Origin: Flavobacteriaceae bacterium | Lineage (GTDB): Bacteria; Bacteroidota; Bacteroidia; Flavobacteriales; Flavobacteriaceae | Length of the DNA stretch: 64,000 bases | NCBI GenBank assembly: GCA_947453195.1 | Contig: CANGFO010000013.1 | Location: forward strand, 1-64,000 | Direction of reading: 5' to 3' | Made by a program: the position numbers and the translations under genes | Shown: positions 61,901 through 64,000 of the stretch, in pieces | How positions within the stretch are numbered: position 1 is the first letter of the stretch | Layout of the letters: every line of letters starts with the position of its first letter | Notes under the pieces: model-generated | Told to the model about the DNA's origin: nothing | What the model saw: only the letters and a program-made list of their open reading frames with translations | Database searches by the model: none

Positions 61901-64000
61901 TGAACTTGCAGATTGCCACTGAATAGTTCCAGTATACCCACTTAATGTTAAAATAGTGCTGTTAGTTCCAGTACAAACTGTTGTCCCTCCTGAAATTGTT
62001 CCAGCTACCGAGATTGGATCTATAGTAATATTAAATGTTTGATCATTGGAAGTATCTATAGCACCGTTTGCAGTTCCTCCATTATCAGAAATAGAAACAG
62101 TAATAACTGAAGTTCCACTTTGATTCGCCGCAGGCGTATAGGTTAATACTCCAGTAGCAGAAATTGCAGGTTGTACAGCAAATAGCGAATTATTATCATT
62201 TGAAACATTAAATGAAACTGTTTGAGATGATTCATTGGAAGGACCTGCAAAAATTGATGTGGCCCAACCTGAAATTGTTTGAGCTGAAGTAGTATAACAA
62301 ATTGCTTGATCTGCTCCAGCGGTAAATGAAGGAGTATCATTAACGGAAGCAATTGTTAAAGTAATTGTTGCCGTATTTGATAAATTTCCATCTAAATCTC
62401 TAACTGAATATTGAATAGTAGCCGTTCCAGAAAAATCAGCTGCAGGAGTAAAAGTTATACTTCCCGGATTATTTATTGAATCTGTAATACTCCATGTACC
62501 ACTTGAAGAAGTTAATGTACCTATCAAAGTAACAGTACTAGGATTTATTCCTGGATTAACACCATTAACATCGGTATCATTAGAAGTAACATTATAAATT
62601 ATTGCAACATCTTCATTAGTTGACAGAGTGTCATCGGTTGCAGTTGGAACTCCGGGAGTAAGAGTAATTGTTATACTTCCTAAGTTGGACACTAATCCAT
62701 TGTTATCCTTTATTGTATAATATATAGTTGTTAAAGTAGTTATTGGAGAAGCATAAGTATGTGTAAAGGTAATGTTTCCTAAATTATCTACTGAATAAGT
62801 TCCTTGACCTGATACTGAATATGTTTTTTGAACACCTGTAGTATAAGGATCTAAGTCTATTGAAGTTAAATCAATGGTGCCATCCACATCGGTATCATTA
62901 TTTGAAATAGAAAATATAGTATCTGTAGCAATCATGATTGTTGCAGCATCATTTACTGCAACTGGAGCATCATTTACTGAGGCAACAGTAACATATAAAA
63001 AGCCACTATTTGAAGTTAATGGAGAAGCATCGGAGTCGTTAACAACATATTCTATAGGGGTAACTGTTCCGTTAAAGTTTAGAACTGGAGTAAAAGTTAC
63101 ATTACCAGAACTATTTACTGTGAAAGTTCCTTGCCCCGTAACTGTAAAAGTAGTTTGTATACCTGCGGTATACGGATCTAAATCAACACTTGCATTATTT
63201 ATTACACCCGAATTACCATGAGTAGTATCTAAATCATAATCATTTGAAGTTACATTAAACGTAACCGCGGCATCTTCATTGGTTGAAGCAAAATCATCAA
63301 CCGCAAAAGGAGCTGAATTCGCCCAAACCGTATTTACGGTAATAACCGCTACATTTGAAAGTAAGTTTGCGCTGTCCTTTACAGTATAATTTACAGAAGT
63401 GCTTCCACTATAATTCCAATCGGGAGCAAAAGTTACATCCCCATTCATATCTACAGAAAATTGTCCTTTTCCATCAACATAATTAGCTTGTTGAATTCCT
63501 ATGGTATTAGGATCTAAATCAACTCTACTTGCATTAATTGTATGTGAGTTTAAAGCGGTATCATTGGTTGTTACATTAAAAACTACAGCATTATTTAGTG
63601 TGGTAGTTGCTGTAATATCATTATTGGCAATTGGAGCACCAGCAGGTAAAACGGTAATTATTATTGTCGCTTCATTTGATACATTAGAAGAATAACTATT
63701 CATTACAGTATATGAAAGAGGATTCGTTATCCCATAATATCCAGTTGTAGGAGTAAAAGTCAATACGCCTGTAGCTGCAACAGAGTAGGTTCCTTCTCCT
63801 GTAGTAAACGTTGTTTGTTGGCCGGCTGTTAACGGATCTAAATCTACAGATGAAGTGGTTAATGTACCATCTGAATTAATATCATTAGTAAGAATATTAA
63901 ATGAAACTGCGGTATCTTGATTGGTTGCAATTGCATCATTTTGAGCAATTGGTGGACCTGCAGTATGATTAACATTTATGGTCATTGTTGCAGAAACCAA
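58973..64000 (-). CDS. giant surface protein with cadherin-like and Ig-like repeats and T9SS sorting domain, 5' end beyond window
   Basis: The 1675 visible residues have no natural start. The frame stays open to the right edge, and the first visible Met is inside a repeat. In order there are five cadherin-type Ca-binding-like repeats (NDxxxTNEDxxVxFNVTSNDxD pattern, about residues 10-545), one HYR-like domain, four near-identical Ig-like repeats of about 88 residues (about 660-1015), a beta-helix-like and unique region, and a terminal type A sorting domain (YPNPS near 1595, ending TINKLIIE). It should be exported by the type IX system (porT at 37.1 kb) and anchored or released at the surface as an adhesin. 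Confidence 0.92.
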   Translation of the reverse strand: MVSATMTINVNHTAGPPIAQNDAIATNQDTAVSFNILTNDINSDGTLTTSSVDLDPLTAGQQTTFTTGEGTYSVAATGVLTFTPTTGYYGITNPLSYTVMNSYSSNVSNEATIIITVLPAGAPIANNDITATTTLNNAVVFNVTTNDTALNSHTINASRVDLDPNTIGIQQANYVDGKGQFSVDMNGDVTFAPDWNYSGSTSVNYTVKDSANLLSNVAVITVNTVWANSAPFAVDDFASTNEDAAVTFNVTSNDYDLDTTHGNSGVINNASVDLDPYTAGIQTTFTVTGQGTFTVNSSGNVTFTPVLNFNGTVTPIEYVVNDSDASPLTSNSGFLYVTVASVNDAPVAVNDAATIMIATDTIFSISNNDTDVDGTIDLTSIDLDPYTTGVQKTYSVSGQGTYSVDNLGNITFTHTYASPITTLTTIYYTIKDNNGLVSNLGSITITLTPGVPTATDDTLSTNEDVAIIYNVTSNDTDVNGVNPGINPSTVTLIGTLTSSSGTWSITDSINNPGSITFTPAADFSGTATIQYSVRDLDGNLSNTATITLTIASVNDTPSFTAGADQAICYTTSAQTISGWATSIFAGPSNESSQTVSFNVSNDNNSLFAVQPAISATGVLTYTPAANQSGTSVITVSISDNGGTANGAIDTSNDQTFNITIDPISVAGTISGGTTVCTGTNSTILTLSGYTGTIQWQSASSLAGTYTNISGATLATYTAANLSATKYYKAVVTSGACSSATTTAASITVDPASVAGTISGSATVCSGTNSTTLTLAGYTGTIQWQSSSTLAGPYSNISGATSATYTATNLTATTYYKVVVTSGTCSSATTASAATITVNPVSVAGSISGASSVCSGTNSTVLTLSGYTGTIQWQSANSLAGTYTNISGATSATYTATNLTATTYYKAVVTSGVCSAATASAFTLTVNTPVTAGSISGAGTVCSATTNSTVLTLNGSVGSIQWQSSSTLAGTYTNISGATSATYTATNLSANTYFRAVISSGSCTSANTSSVLITVLSSNVWTGSVSTAWNNAANWSCGIPASGENIEVPGGLTNYPILDGPRTIGSVLLANGATINLNNSTLTISGAITGTGTIIGSTTSSLTINGSGNQGTFYMNQTTPGTSNVVANFTLNSTATGSATLGNAMGISGILTLTNGTFNTGGNLTLMSNGTSTAVVAPITDCSAVAINGDVTVERYFPARRAFRFISSPVTTTTTIRDNWQEGVNNPPPAYTTNLNPHPGYGTHITGNISADYGFDVTQTTNNSMFTFNNSTGVWAAVPNTNVLTLTAGVPYRLLIRGDRSISMSTNAPTPTNTTLRVKGALKICDASAGTMSATANGYNFIGNPYQATVDIKQVLTQNAHFNNNYYWVWDPKINTRGGYVAYDLSTGINPVNGSQVNQYLQPWQGCFIKNDATAGGSITFHESNKSTSTVNENVYKTTTTVPSYIRATLYESNTLATTGVAVDGFVVKFDSSFDNLIDANDAPKLTNQDEIFATKNNTSSLAIESRIFPVDTDVIPLSITQYRNTNYTIVAQGNNMSGLPAYLHDQLLQTYTEIPQSDSVSYSYSISTTDAATSAPDRFRIVFQNPNLSTTTNSNLVFTLYPNPSKQGVFDVIMNNATQDTKLTIYNSIGQAVYTTNMTASPINHINPNKVFATGVYYVKIAKEGATTINKLIIE
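60955..62015 (-). repeat. four tandem Ig-like coding repeats, about 265 bp each
   Basis: The units begin SVAGTISG, SVAGTISG, SVAGSISG and VTAGSISG. Each has the shared core GTIQWQS or GSIQWQS, then NISGAT and the Cys pair VC...SG(A/T/V/S)C. Equivalent points fall near 61850, 61583, 61318 and 61053, a period of about 265 bp. The DNA is similar enough for slippage or recombination to change the copy number. Confidence 0.88.

Noticed and set aside
62874..63221. 115-codon plus-strand frame inside the giant surface-protein gene
   Set aside because: It is an antisense shadow of the repeat region, without promoter or recognisable domain.
63960..64000. ATG near 64000 as the start of the giant surface protein
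   Set aside because: It lies inside a cadherin-like repeat with no signal peptide; the true start must be beyond the right edge.

Overview
This 64 kb window is an AT-rich chromosomal segment of a member of Bacteroidota, almost certainly a Flavobacterium or close relative. The evidence is the gene content (a SusC/SusD pair, GLPGLI proteins, PorT of the type IX secretion system, a C-terminal type IX sorting domain, TamL, a short RpoD without region 1.1), the repeated promoter -7 signature TAnnTTTG, and the near absence of Shine-Dalgarno sequences except in front of rpsU. It is mostly core genome. I saw no tRNA, rRNA, CRISPR array, prophage or transposase, and no gene-free stretch longer than 300 bases.

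Layout. 1-3.8 kb (minus): a DUF2851 / PspC / helix-hairpin-helix / acyl-CoA dehydrogenase run, then rpsU cut by the left edge. 3.9-5.5 kb: a PNGase F-like secreted protein with a GLPGLI-like front half. 5.6-14.1 kb (minus): a cystathionine beta-synthase type enzyme, a putative porin and a SusC/SusD uptake pair. 14.3-17.1 kb: rnhB, lipB, a deoxynucleoside kinase and an unknown exported protein. 17.2-23.4 kb: a GLPGLI + TonB-receptor-like barrel pair, two small Spy-like exported proteins and a cysteine-rich pair that may concern metals. 23.5-31.6 kb (minus): lysS, a membrane pyrophosphatase with an odd cysteine-rich tail, a DUF5686 outer-membrane protein and PDH E1 beta. 31.8-37.8 kb: etfBA, a bifunctional nuclease, an inserted four-helix-bundle cassette, thyA-folA, menG/ubiE and porT. 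37.8-43.1 kb: an RNA methyltransferase, tamL, fructose-bisphosphate aldolase and accD. 43.2-47.0 kb (minus): an ABC permease and a phosphoethanolamine transferase/PAP2 phosphatase pair. 47.2-54.6 kb: purH and the rod-shape operon mreB-mreC-mreD-mrdA-rodA. 54.6-56.9 kb (minus): a polyprenyl-phosphate-sugar synthase-like/GT39 pair. 57.1-58.7 kb: rpoD and rpe. 58.7-64 kb (minus): a very large repeat-rich surface protein, cut by the right edge, with a small membrane companion.

How parts fit. EtfAB is the usual electron acceptor for acyl-CoA dehydrogenases such as the one at the left end. PorT belongs to the machine that should export the giant surface protein at the right end. TamL, the SusCD pair, the porin and several barrels all concern the outer membrane. 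The phosphatase/phosphoethanolamine-transferase pair looks like lipid A remodelling. RpoD is the factor expected to read the TAnnTTTG promoters seen throughout.

Least explained DNA. The interval 33.6-34.93 kb packs three accessory elements around one nuclease gene. They are a structured intergenic element whose second, independently folded copy lies at 7.0 kb, a REP-like palindrome ending just before a start codon, and a four-helix-bundle (23S rRNA intervening-sequence type) gene bracketed by inverted GGGTT/CTAGGT-type repeats. Other oddities are the heptamer tandem blocks between the aldolase gene and accD, an AccD without zinc-ribbon cysteines, and the cysteine-rich pyrophosphatase tail.
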